Source: Acetobacteraceae bacterium (GTDB taxonomy: Bacteria > Pseudomonadota > Alphaproteobacteria > Acetobacterales > Acetobacteraceae). Taken from it: a DNA stretch of 10,809 bases. The DNA lies in NCBI GenBank assembly GCA_003133265.1, contig PKWQ01000108.1, forward strand, positions 1 to 10,809, in the 5' to 3' direction. The first letter of the stretch is position 1; each line of letters starts with the position of its first letter. Position numbers and translations under genes: made by a program. Below, piece after piece: positions 1 to 5,531 of this stretch. A model generated the notes under the pieces. The model was not told where the DNA came from. It ran no database searches and worked only from the letters and a program-made list of their open reading frames with translations.

Positions 1-10
1 TTCCGTTGCT

Positions 11-49
11 CCCGGGCCGCTGAATCGGCGTCCCGTCCCTGCGGGTAAC
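11..49 (-). repeat. 39-bp dispersed direct repeat, copy 1
   Basis: This segment matches 3027-3065 in the same orientation with 36 of 39 bases identical; the mismatches are at 11, 41 and 47. It contains a small dyad, GCCG-6 nt-CGGC at 16-29. Read on the minus strand it encodes VTRRDGTPIQRPG, and all three differences from copy 2 fall on third codon positions and are silent. The minus-strand frame is open from a stop near 105 to the window edge but has no ATG or GTG before the repeat, so I do not call a gene. The remainder of 1-129, downstream of the fic stop, shows nothing else I recognise. Confidence 0.75.
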
Positions 50-129
50 CCGTAGATATTGGTTGGCAAAGACGCGCCCCGGCGGATCAGGCTCTATTCG
101 CTGCGCTCACCGGGCCGCGAACTGCGCCG

Positions 130-1326
130 TCACGTCTCCGGGAACAAGCTGGGGAACAAGATTTCGATCGCATCCAGCGGAAAGCGCAGCGACACCGGCC
201 CCTTCGGGGTATCCGAGCCGACGATGCTATCGCTTACCAGGGTGCCGAGCAGATCGCGGGCACTGCGTTCCTTCATCCCGGTCACTCGCGTCGCCTCGCC
301 GCGCGGCAACTCGCCGCGTTGCAGGATTTGTTCAAGCAGCACGAAGGCTTCGGGCCTTAGCCCGCGCCTGGCAACGTAGAGCTTGAGCCGATCGACCAGG
401 GTGTCGAGGGCGAAGAGGCCGCCCATGAAGGTCACCTGATCGAGACACACCTTGAGGAACCAGGTGACGAAGTCACTGAGCGCCCGGCGCGAGAGATTGC
501 CCCGCCCGTCGAGGTCGCCCTGCCGTGGCATGTCGGCATGATCCATCATCCGCTTGTAGTCGCCTCGGCTGGTCAGGCCCCGTGCCAGTCCGCGCGAAAC
601 CGACCACAGCCCATGGGCGCCGATGCCGGCTTCAAGCGCCATCGCGTGGCTCATCAAACGGCTGACGCGGCCGTTTCCGTCGAGGAAGGGGTGGATGTAG
701 TTCAGGCGGTGGTGCACGGCGGCCATGGCGATGATCCGCTGGCCCATGCCGAGCGATGCGAAGCGGTATTTTTGCTCGAAATACGCCATGAAGGCGGCGA
801 CGCGCTCTCCGGACGGCGGCAGGTGGCGGCCGACGGCGACCTCATGGTCTGCTGCCGAGCGGAAAGCGCCGGGGACCATGTGAAGCTGGCGCTCTCCCTC
901 CCCTATCAGCAGCATCGCCTCGGGCGCATCCTCGTAGAAAGCGCGGTGCAGCCAGCCGATGAATGCCACCGACGCCGGCTCGGGCAATTCCCCGGCAGCA
1001 TGCTGGCGGTCGATCTCCCGCTGCACCCGGATATGCGCGCGCGCCTCGACCTGCAGGTTGCGTCGCTCCGGTGCTGCATCGAGCTTGTTGGCCAGCGCAC
1101 GCTCGATCTCGCGCGGCGTCGTGTTGTGCCCCTCAATCAGGTTCGAATAGTAGCAATTCATGATCCGCATGGATTCGGCCAGGCCCGCTGCCGAGCGCGG
1201 GTGCAGCCGCGCGCCAAGCCCGCTGGTGGATGCCGACAGCGTCGCCACCAGGTCGAGAATGTCCGAACTGGTCTCATCCAGTAGGCAAGGCTCAATCCGA
1301 GCTGGTGTTTCCTCTACGATGCTCAT
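130..1326 (-). CDS. Fic family protein (class II, predicted AMP transferase)
   Basis: This is a 398-residue Fic-domain protein, predicted to transfer AMP (or a related nucleotide moiety) from a nucleotide to a hydroxyl side chain of a target protein. The full active-site motif HPFLDGNGRVSRL is at residues 212-224, with catalytic His212 and the anion-binding loop GNGR. The inhibitory helix motif (S/T)xxxE(G/N) appears N-terminally as SNLIEG (61-66), which makes it a self-inhibited class II Fic in which the Glu blocks productive ATP binding. A flap-like segment lies around 150-175 (PGAFRS...GRHLPPSG). The C-terminal ~70 residues look like a winged-helix domain, as is common in DUF4172-type or Fic/DOC proteins of this size. 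The start at 1326 gives a normal N-terminus, although the Shine-Dalgarno match is weak. No antitoxin gene is adjacent, as expected when the inhibitory helix is built in. The target is unknown. The gene stands alone beside an IS element. Confidence 0.93.
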   Translation of the reverse strand: MSIVEETPARIEPCLLDETSSDILDLVATLSASTSGLGARLHPRSAAGLAESMRIMNCYYSNLIEGHNTTPREIERALANKLDAAPERRNLQVEARAHIRVQREIDRQHAAGELPEPASVAFIGWLHRAFYEDAPEAMLLIGEGERQLHMVPGAFRSAADHEVAVGRHLPPSGERVAAFMAYFEQKYRFASLGMGQRIIAMAAVHHRLNYIHPFLDGNGRVSRLMSHAMALEAGIGAHGLWSVSRGLARGLTSRGDYKRMMDHADMPRQGDLDGRGNLSRRALSDFVTWFLKVCLDQVTFMGGLFALDTLVDRLKLYVARRGLRPEAFVLLEQILQRGELPRGEATRVTGMKERSARDLLGTLVSDSIVGSDTPKGPVSLRFPLDAIEILFPSLFPET

Positions 1327-1535
1327 GCCGATCTACTAAAATGGGAATTGCAAGATAGAATAACAGAATTCGCCAAAATGACCAGAGGAGTTGCCGATCT
1401 TTGCGCCGATCCGCATATCAGCGGATAGGTTGAAGAATTTCAAGCAGTTGAGCATCGGGAATGCCCCCGACTTTGCCGATGAGTTTTGGACGCCCCCCGC
1501 CAAGCCGGGTCAGGCACTACTCCCCGGCCTGCGCG
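1327..1535 (-). promoter_or_regulatory. fic upstream region, AT-rich, probable promoter
   Basis: The 209 bases between the fic start and the IS left end hold no gene I can support. The part nearest fic (about 1334-1380) is visibly richer in A and T than its surroundings, with hexamers such as TATTCT and TTTAGT on the minus strand. I see no pair with good consensus and 16-18 nt spacing, so this is only a probable promoter region. The small plus-strand frame 1391-1612 runs into the IS end and resembles no protein I know. The IS inserted about 210 bp upstream of fic and could have removed distal control sequence. Confidence 0.3.
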
Positions 1536-1556
1536 CTAGGCGATTCACACATCTCG
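1536..1556 (+). repeat. IS left inverted repeat
   Basis: CTAGGCGATTCACACATCTC plus G. It pairs with the reverse complement of 2990-3010 at 18 of 21 positions, with an uninterrupted 11-bp CACACATCTCG block. The transposase stop codon (1545-1547) lies inside this repeat, a common arrangement in compact IS elements. Confidence 0.75.
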
Positions 1557-2972
1557 TAGCTTCCATCCACGAGCGATGGATCGGAAGTATTCGAGGCCGT
1601 GGCGGAAGGTGATGGGGCCTGGGGGTTTGGATTTGGGGTATCCGTCCCAGCCGCCGAGCTTGGCAACGATCCATCCGGCCCAGGCGAGGGAATTCGGTGG
1701 GTGTGGGTTCTTTTGCAGAGCCGTTTTGCCTTCGAGCTCCGGTAATAGCGCATGGAGCGTCTCAATCTCGGCAGGCGAGAAGACGATTTTGGCCGGTTGT
1801 GCGGACTGGCCGTCGCGGGCCTGGACGAGTTGCATGATGGCGCAGGCGGCGCGCGCGGCGATGGCGGTCAGTTTGATCAGCCGCTCGGCGCTTTCCAACT
1901 GGCTGTCCTCCAGTTGCAGCCCTTGCTGCTTGAGCGTGCGGAAGAACTGCTCGATGGTCCAACGTTGCCGATACCAGCCGACCACGCGCCAAGCCATTGC
2001 GGCATCCTCGATCGCGTGGGTGGTCAACAGCCGCCACAGGATCGGCTCGGCGTCGGGTGGCGCGCCAACCTCGGTCACCTCCACCAGGCTCACTTCGATC
2101 GTCTTCGCCAGTCCCTCACCCTGTTTGGCCAGATGTCTGGGGCGCTTGAGCGTGACCCGTCCGAAGCGGGCCACGAGGTGCGCGGTCCGGGCTGGGCGGC
2201 CGGGGCGGCCACGCAGTTCCACCGAGGCTGTGCCAGCCAGCCGCAGCGGCGCCGTCGAGAGTGTGCCGCCGCCCTCCTCGATGGCCCGATCCTGCTGGGC
2301 GCGGGTCAGGATGTGAAACCCAGGCTCCGGCACATACGCCCATTTCTCATAGAGATCGCTCTCGCGGTCGCTGATTTCCGTCACCATGGCTGCCCGGTGC
2401 AGAACCGCCTTGGCGGCCTGCGGCGTGGTCAGCCACCGGTGCGTCTCCTTCTCGGACAAGGGGCGCTGCTGGTGCGGTGTCGTTACTCTACCCTTACGCG
2501 TCCACACCCGACCCGACGCCAGTCCCAGAATACCGCCGGTCTCGGCGTCCAGCCCCAGCATCGCATGCAGCAGCATGCCACGCCCGACGCCCTTGCCGAT
2601 CTCACCCAGACCGCGATCACGCTCCTTGGTCGTGGTGAAGTTGATCTCACTGGTATCTTGGATCGCCAGCACATGCCGATCCGCGCAGGCCTCGGCGATG
2701 TCCGCGCCCCAGCCCTCGATCAGCGCCGCCACCGTTATCCGAGGATTGGCGAGAAATCGCGAGAAGCCAACAATGCCTCCGCGGCGGCCGCCCGCCAGAC
2801 GGCGCAGGCAGATGCTCTCCCGCGCCACCATCCGCGACAGCAGCAGACCCCCCTTTTTGCCAGGCGCTCGTCGCCGAACTCGCCCAGCCGCCAACCATCC
2901 ATCGCCATTGCAATACATCTCCCCGCCAACCGGCAGGAAGCGAATCACGGCCGAGCCACACCGGTCAATCAC
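1545..2972 (-). CDS. IS4-family transposase, probable -1 frameshift near N-terminus
   Basis: This DDE transposase cuts and joins the IS ends. In the long frame (475 residues) the catalytic acidic residues are D106 (DTSEINF), D202 (SDRESDLYE) and E341. E341 lies in a perfect IS4-family Y-(2)-R-(3)-E-(6)-K signature (Y334, R337, E341, K348). The C-terminal block SLAWAGWIVAKLGGWDGY is also typical of the family. The first ~40 residues of this frame are not. The expected N-terminal DNA-binding segment (DGWRLGEFGDERLAKR) is read in another frame, starting at an ATG at 2908 or 2902. The two frames join by a -1 shift at an A5G6 run on the coding strand (2848-2858). The ATG at 2972 is therefore probably not the native start. 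The shift could be programmed slippage, an inactivating mutation or a sequencing error. The catalytic core is intact. Confidence 0.88.
   Translation of the reverse strand: MIDRCGSAVIRFLPVGGEMYCNGDGWLAAGRVRRRAPGKKGGLLLSRMVARESICLRRLAGGRRGGIVGFSRFLANPRITVAALIEGWGADIAEACADRHVLAIQDTSEINFTTTKERDRGLGEIGKGVGRGMLLHAMLGLDAETGGILGLASGRVWTRKGRVTTPHQQRPLSEKETHRWLTTPQAAKAVLHRAAMVTEISDRESDLYEKWAYVPEPGFHILTRAQQDRAIEEGGGTLSTAPLRLAGTASVELRGRPGRPARTAHLVARFGRVTLKRPRHLAKQGEGLAKTIEVSLVEVTEVGAPPDAEPILWRLLTTHAIEDAAMAWRVVGWYRQRWTIEQFFRTLKQQGLQLEDSQLESAERLIKLTAIAARAACAIMQLVQARDGQSAQPAKIVFSPAEIETLHALLPELEGKTALQKNPHPPNSLAWAGWIVAKLGGWDGYPKSKPPGPITFRHGLEYFRSIARGWKLRDV
2848..2858 (-). other. A5G6 homopolymer run at transposase frame junction
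   Basis: On the coding strand the run reads AAAAAGGGGGG. Upstream of it the IS4-like sequence (…GDERLAKR) is in one frame; downstream (LLLSRMVARES…) it is in the -1 frame relative to the first. Re-pairing on the G run (GGG to GGG) would give the switch. The motif is not a perfect X XXY YYZ heptamer, so an ordinary indel is equally possible. Confidence 0.6.
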
Positions 2973-2989
2973 CCCTCATCCGCCAGCCC

Positions 2990-3010
2990 CGAGATGTGTG
3001 CATCCCTTAG
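2990..3010 (-). repeat. IS right inverted repeat (transposase 5' side)
   Basis: On the minus strand this reads CTAAGGGATGCACACATCTC plus G, matching the left end at 18 of 21 positions. It lies about 100 bp upstream of the likely native transposase start at 2908, leaving room for the transposase promoter. Confidence 0.75.
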
Positions 3011-3026
3011 CGCTCGCGCGGGGGTC

Positions 3027-3065
3027 ACCGGGCCGCTGAATCGGCGTCCCGTCCCTTCGGGTGAC
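3027..3065 (-). repeat. 39-bp dispersed direct repeat, copy 2
   Basis: This copy starts 16 bp outside the IS right end and matches 11-49 at 36 of 39 bases. Here the unit is closed by an outer dyad, GTCACC (3024-3029) with GGTGAC (3060-3065), around the inner GCCG/CGGC dyad (3032-3045), so a cruciform or RNA stem-loop is possible. The minus-strand reading VTRRDGTPIQRPG is the same as in copy 1. Confidence 0.75.
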
Positions 3066-3219
3066 GATCCCTCGCGCAAGGAAGCAAGCGAGAAAACAAG
3101 GCAGCAGCGACATCCGTCGATCCCAGACGACAGCGCTACCGCTTGCGCCGGGCACGCTGCAAGGGTGCGTCGCGCTTCGCGCTCCCGTGCTGCGCACGCC
3201 CTTGCCCCGCGCCGGCTTC

Positions 3220-3330
3220 AGCCCCACCGGTACCCTGCAGAACGCGCGCTGCTATGAACGACCACAGCCAGGTGCTGAGGCTACACAGCACGGAGCCGAT
3301 GGCAAACACCGAGACCGCGTTCCAGCGAAA
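3220..3330 (-). pseudogene. Fragment of an MFS drug-efflux transporter (DHA2/EmrB-like)
   Basis: About 37 codons in one minus-strand frame read FRWNAVSVFAIGSVLCSL then STWLWSFIAARVLQGTGGA. This is the characteristic TM3-TM4 stretch of 14-TM DHA2-type MFS exporters, with the RVLQGxGGA signature. Resemblance stops abruptly at both sides. Upstream there is no GDRxGRR loop-2/3 motif, and downstream the frame goes into unrelated Arg/Ala-rich sequence and a stop at 3136. I read it as a remnant of a gene destroyed by deletion or rearrangement next to the IS. The call rests on a short stretch, but the motif is distinctive. Confidence 0.6.
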
Positions 3331-3412
3331 AGCATGAAACGGACACATACACTGGAATTTACAGCCCCCAGCAATTAAGCCGCCGATGCGCTATGAACCG
3401 ATCAGAACCTGC

Positions 3413-4402
3413 TCATGCACCTGTTAAAGCGTCCCATAGCGGCGCGGGAACGCGCTGCTGCATGAGTTCGACATTGCGTCCGACATCCGTCCGGCTGCGC
3501 ATCCCGACCACAGCACTGGCGACCGCTGGGTGCTGCAACGGGAACTGAACGGCAGCAGCAGCCAGCGGAACCATGAAGTTCTCACATTGGTTCTTCAGTT
3601 GCCGTACGCAGTCCAGTGTTTCGGCATCGGCCGGCGCATAATTGTACATCGCGCCCGCGACTGGACCCGTGGCAAGAATGCCGGAAGCAAACGGTGCGGC
3701 CACCATCACGCCAACCCCGCGCTCCTTGCAGAGCGGCAGTAGCACGTCGCCCGCCGAACGGTCCAACAGCGTCCAACGCTGCGGCAGCATGATACAGTCG
3801 ATGTCCGCCTCGCGAAGGAAGCGCAGACTGATATCCACTTCGTTCAGCGCCGGGCCGAAGGCGCGTATCACTCCCTCCTCGCGCAGCCGGCGCAGGGCAA
3901 CGCAGGCCCCGGACAGTGCCTCCTGCAACCGGTTCATGACGTTTTCGCCGTGGTACTTCCGGTTCACGTCATGGATCAGCAGGATGTCGATCCGGTCGAG
4001 CCCAGTCCGCCGCAGCGTCTCCTCCAGGGAGCGCAGAACGCCGTCATGAGAGTAGTCATAGACAATCTCGTGCGGTGGGGCGTTGCGGAACATCGATGGG
4101 TTCCACTCGGCACCTTCCCGCAATGGCCGGATCAGCTTGCCGACCTTGGAGGAGATCACGTAGGCGCTGCGGTCTCGTTTGCGGAGCGCCGCGCCGAGCC
4201 GCTGCTCGGCGACCCCGCCCCCATACTGCGGAGCGGTATCGAAGTAGCGCAGGCCGGCCTCCCAGGCCGCATCCACCGCATCCAATGCCTCGGCCTCGTC
4301 CACCGCGTGGAACAGCCCGCCAAGGGCGGTCGACCCAAAGCCGAGTCGACTCAACTGGAGCCCGCAGCGCCCGAGCGGCGCCTTCTCGATAGCCGATTTC
4401 AT
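3413..4402 (-). CDS. Aldo/keto reductase, D-threo-aldose 1-dehydrogenase / pyridoxal 4-dehydrogenase type
   Basis: This is a 329-residue cytoplasmic (beta/alpha)8-barrel NAD(P)-dependent oxidoreductase. The AKR catalytic tetrad is complete: D55 and Y60 (FDTAPQYG), K86 (SSKVG) and H144 (LLIHD). The cofactor-site block VVGMRSRTDVGRNVELM is near the C-terminus (about 297-313). The segment MFRNAPPHEIVYDYSHDGVL followed by RSLEETLRRTGLDRIDILLIHD matches the subgroup that oxidises sugars such as L-fucose or D-arabinose at C1, or pyridoxal to 4-pyridoxolactone. Both reactions yield lactones. Its ATG shares an ATGA overlap with the stop of the upstream dehydrogenase, and a GGGAGG site (4408-4413) lies 5 nt before the start within that gene, indicating translational coupling. 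It is the last gene of the cluster. The subgroup is fairly clear; the real substrate is not. Confidence 0.9.
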   Translation of the reverse strand: MKSAIEKAPLGRCGLQLSRLGFGSTALGGLFHAVDEAEALDAVDAAWEAGLRYFDTAPQYGGGVAEQRLGAALRKRDRSAYVISSKVGKLIRPLREGAEWNPSMFRNAPPHEIVYDYSHDGVLRSLEETLRRTGLDRIDILLIHDVNRKYHGENVMNRLQEALSGACVALRRLREEGVIRAFGPALNEVDISLRFLREADIDCIMLPQRWTLLDRSAGDVLLPLCKERGVGVMVAAPFASGILATGPVAGAMYNYAPADAETLDCVRQLKNQCENFMVPLAAAAVQFPLQHPAVASAVVGMRSRTDVGRNVELMQQRVPAPLWDALTGA

Positions 4403-5478
4403 GGCTGCCTCCCGACGCGATCCAGGGTCAGCCCATACCGGTTGCCGACTTGCACAAGCTCCTCGAACACGCCTTGCCCCACCGGAATGCCGGTGCGGCG
4501 CCGGTCCGCCAGCAGCAGGCGCTCTCGTTCTCCCGGCAGGTATATCCGTTCGACCCCGGGGCGCCGATGCACCCCGCGAATCTCGCGGATCGCCTTGTCC
4601 ATGCGGCTTCGGTATGTCGCGGAGTCCTCGAACAGATGCACGGGCAGGACGCCGAACAGGTGGCCGATGTTCTGGGGATTGTCGAGATCATCGTACATGT
4701 GGGTGACCTCGGTACCGAAATAGGCACCGGACAGCATCGTGCTCAGCAGGCCGATCACCAGCGTCAGCGCGTATCCCTTCGGCCCGCCCACCGGTTGCAC
4801 GAAGCCCTTCAGCGCCTCCACCGCATCGGTGGTTGGCTGCCCGTCCGGGCCAACCGCCCAATCCGGCGGGATCGGGCGCCCTTCGGCGGCGGCAACGATG
4901 ATCTTGCCGCGCGCCGCCACGCTGCAGGCCATGTCGAGCGTGATCGGCATCTCCTCGCCCGCCGGCAGCGCCACCGCGAACGGGTTGTTGCCGAGCATCC
5001 CCTCCGCGCCGCCCCAGGGCACCATATGGTTGATGCCGCCTATGGTGAAGCTGAAACCGATCATTCCATGCGGGACCGCCATCTCGGCATAGTGCGACGC
5101 CGCCCCGAAGTGATTGCTGTTGCGGACCGAGGCGAAGACGCAGCCGCCATCGCCCCCGCGCGCCTTGTCGATCACCACCTCCATCGTGCGCATCCCGACG
5201 ATCTGGCCCATGCCATTGTCGCCGTCGACCACCAGGGATGTCGCCGTCTCCCGCACCACCCGGACATTGGGGCGCGGGTTGACCGCCCCCGCCGCGAGAC
5301 GTTCGGCATAGATCGGCAGACGCACGACGCCATGCGATTCGACGCCGCGCATGTCCGCCTCGACCAGATTGTCGGCGATCGCGGCGGCCTCCTTGGGCAA
5401 TACGTCGAGACGCTCCATTACGGCGGCGCAGAACCCCTTCAGTGCCGCCTCGGAAATCAGCACGGTTCCTTCAGGCAT
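4399..5478 (-). CDS. Malate/L-lactate dehydrogenase (Ldh2) family oxidoreductase
   Basis: This is a 359-residue cytoplasmic NAD(P)H-dependent oxidoreductase of the Ldh2/MDH2 fold, a family unrelated to classical Rossmann LDH/MDH. Members interconvert 2-oxo and 2-hydroxy acids (ureidoglycolate, sulfolactate, 2,3-diketogulonate) or reduce cyclic imino acids. Motifs visible in order are RGVESHG (44-50, with the conserved S-H-G active-site element), NSNHFG (120-125), GNNPFA (163-168), LDMACSVAARGK (181-192), DWAVGPDGQPTTD (206-218) and GGPKGYAL (231-238). The start at 5478 is chosen over an in-frame ATG at 5511 because GGAG lies 8 nt upstream (5487-5490), whereas 5511 has no such site. It begins 53 nt after the TRAP permease stop and overlaps the aldo/keto reductase start by 4 nt. 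Exact substrate cannot be deduced. Confidence 0.92.
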   Translation of the reverse strand: MPEGTVLISEAALKGFCAAVMERLDVLPKEAAAIADNLVEADMRGVESHGVVRLPIYAERLAAGAVNPRPNVRVVRETATSLVVDGDNGMGQIVGMRTMEVVIDKARGGDGGCVFASVRNSNHFGAASHYAEMAVPHGMIGFSFTIGGINHMVPWGGAEGMLGNNPFAVALPAGEEMPITLDMACSVAARGKIIVAAAEGRPIPPDWAVGPDGQPTTDAVEALKGFVQPVGGPKGYALTLVIGLLSTMLSGAYFGTEVTHMYDDLDNPQNIGHLFGVLPVHLFEDSATYRSRMDKAIREIRGVHRRPGVERIYLPGERERLLLADRRRTGIPVGQGVFEELVQVGNRYGLTLDRVGRQP

Positions 5479-5486
5479 GGTGGGAA

Positions 5487-5490
5487 CTCC
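5487..5490 (-). promoter_or_regulatory. Shine-Dalgarno site fixing the Ldh2-family start
   Basis: GGAG sits 8 nt before ATG 5478, which selects it over the in-frame upstream ATG at 5511. Confidence 0.6.
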
Positions 5491-5531
5491 GGCGGAATTA
5501 GTTGCATGCATTGCGGAAGTGTCCGGATCGT

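Larger units (their letters stand above)
1536..3010 (-). mobile_element. IS4-family insertion sequence, IS50/Tn5-like ends
   Basis: This 1475-bp element carries one transposase gene almost end to end. Its ends are imperfect inverted repeats beginning CTA and containing CACACATCTCG; 18 of 21 positions match between 1536-1556 and the reverse complement of 2990-3010. The layout CT...(A/T)CACA resembles the 19-bp outside end of IS50, and the length fits IS4-family elements (about 1.4-1.6 kb). The flanks do not show a clean target-site duplication: the 10 bases at 1526-1535 and 3011-3020 agree at only 7 positions. The insertion may therefore be old, or a flank may have been rearranged. The boundaries are inferred from the inverted repeats and could be off by a few bases. 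Confidence 0.8.
3011..3412. other. Scarred non-coding spacer between IS and aldo/keto reductase gene
   Basis: These roughly 400 bases hold no intact gene. They contain copy 2 of the 39-bp repeat (3027-3065), then about 150 bases of low-complexity GC-rich sequence, then a fragment of an MFS transporter (3220-3330). Small open frames on both strands (for example 2976-3227 minus and 3061-3378 plus) overlap each other and show no family resemblance. Downstream of the aldo/keto reductase stop (3413) I see no hairpin followed by a U-run, so no factor-independent terminator is evident for the operon. Confidence 0.6.

Noticed and set aside
42..52. CGGGTAACCCG dyad as a terminator for fic
   Set aside because: The stem is only 4 bp with a 3-nt loop, it has no U-run, and it partly coincides with the dispersed repeat.
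538..1284. Plus-strand open frame of 248 codons opposite fic
   Set aside because: It is a shadow of the Fic gene, with no start signal or recognisable product.
2976..3227. Small minus-strand frame beginning MGLKPARGKG as a possible gene
   Set aside because: It crosses the IS end and the 39-bp repeat, lacks a ribosome binding site and overlaps the MFS fragment in another frame.
1752..3257. Long plus-strand open frame of 501 codons
   Set aside because: It is antisense to the IS4 transposase, whose motifs are complete. The plus-strand translation has no recognisable domain and is biased by GC-rich third positions.
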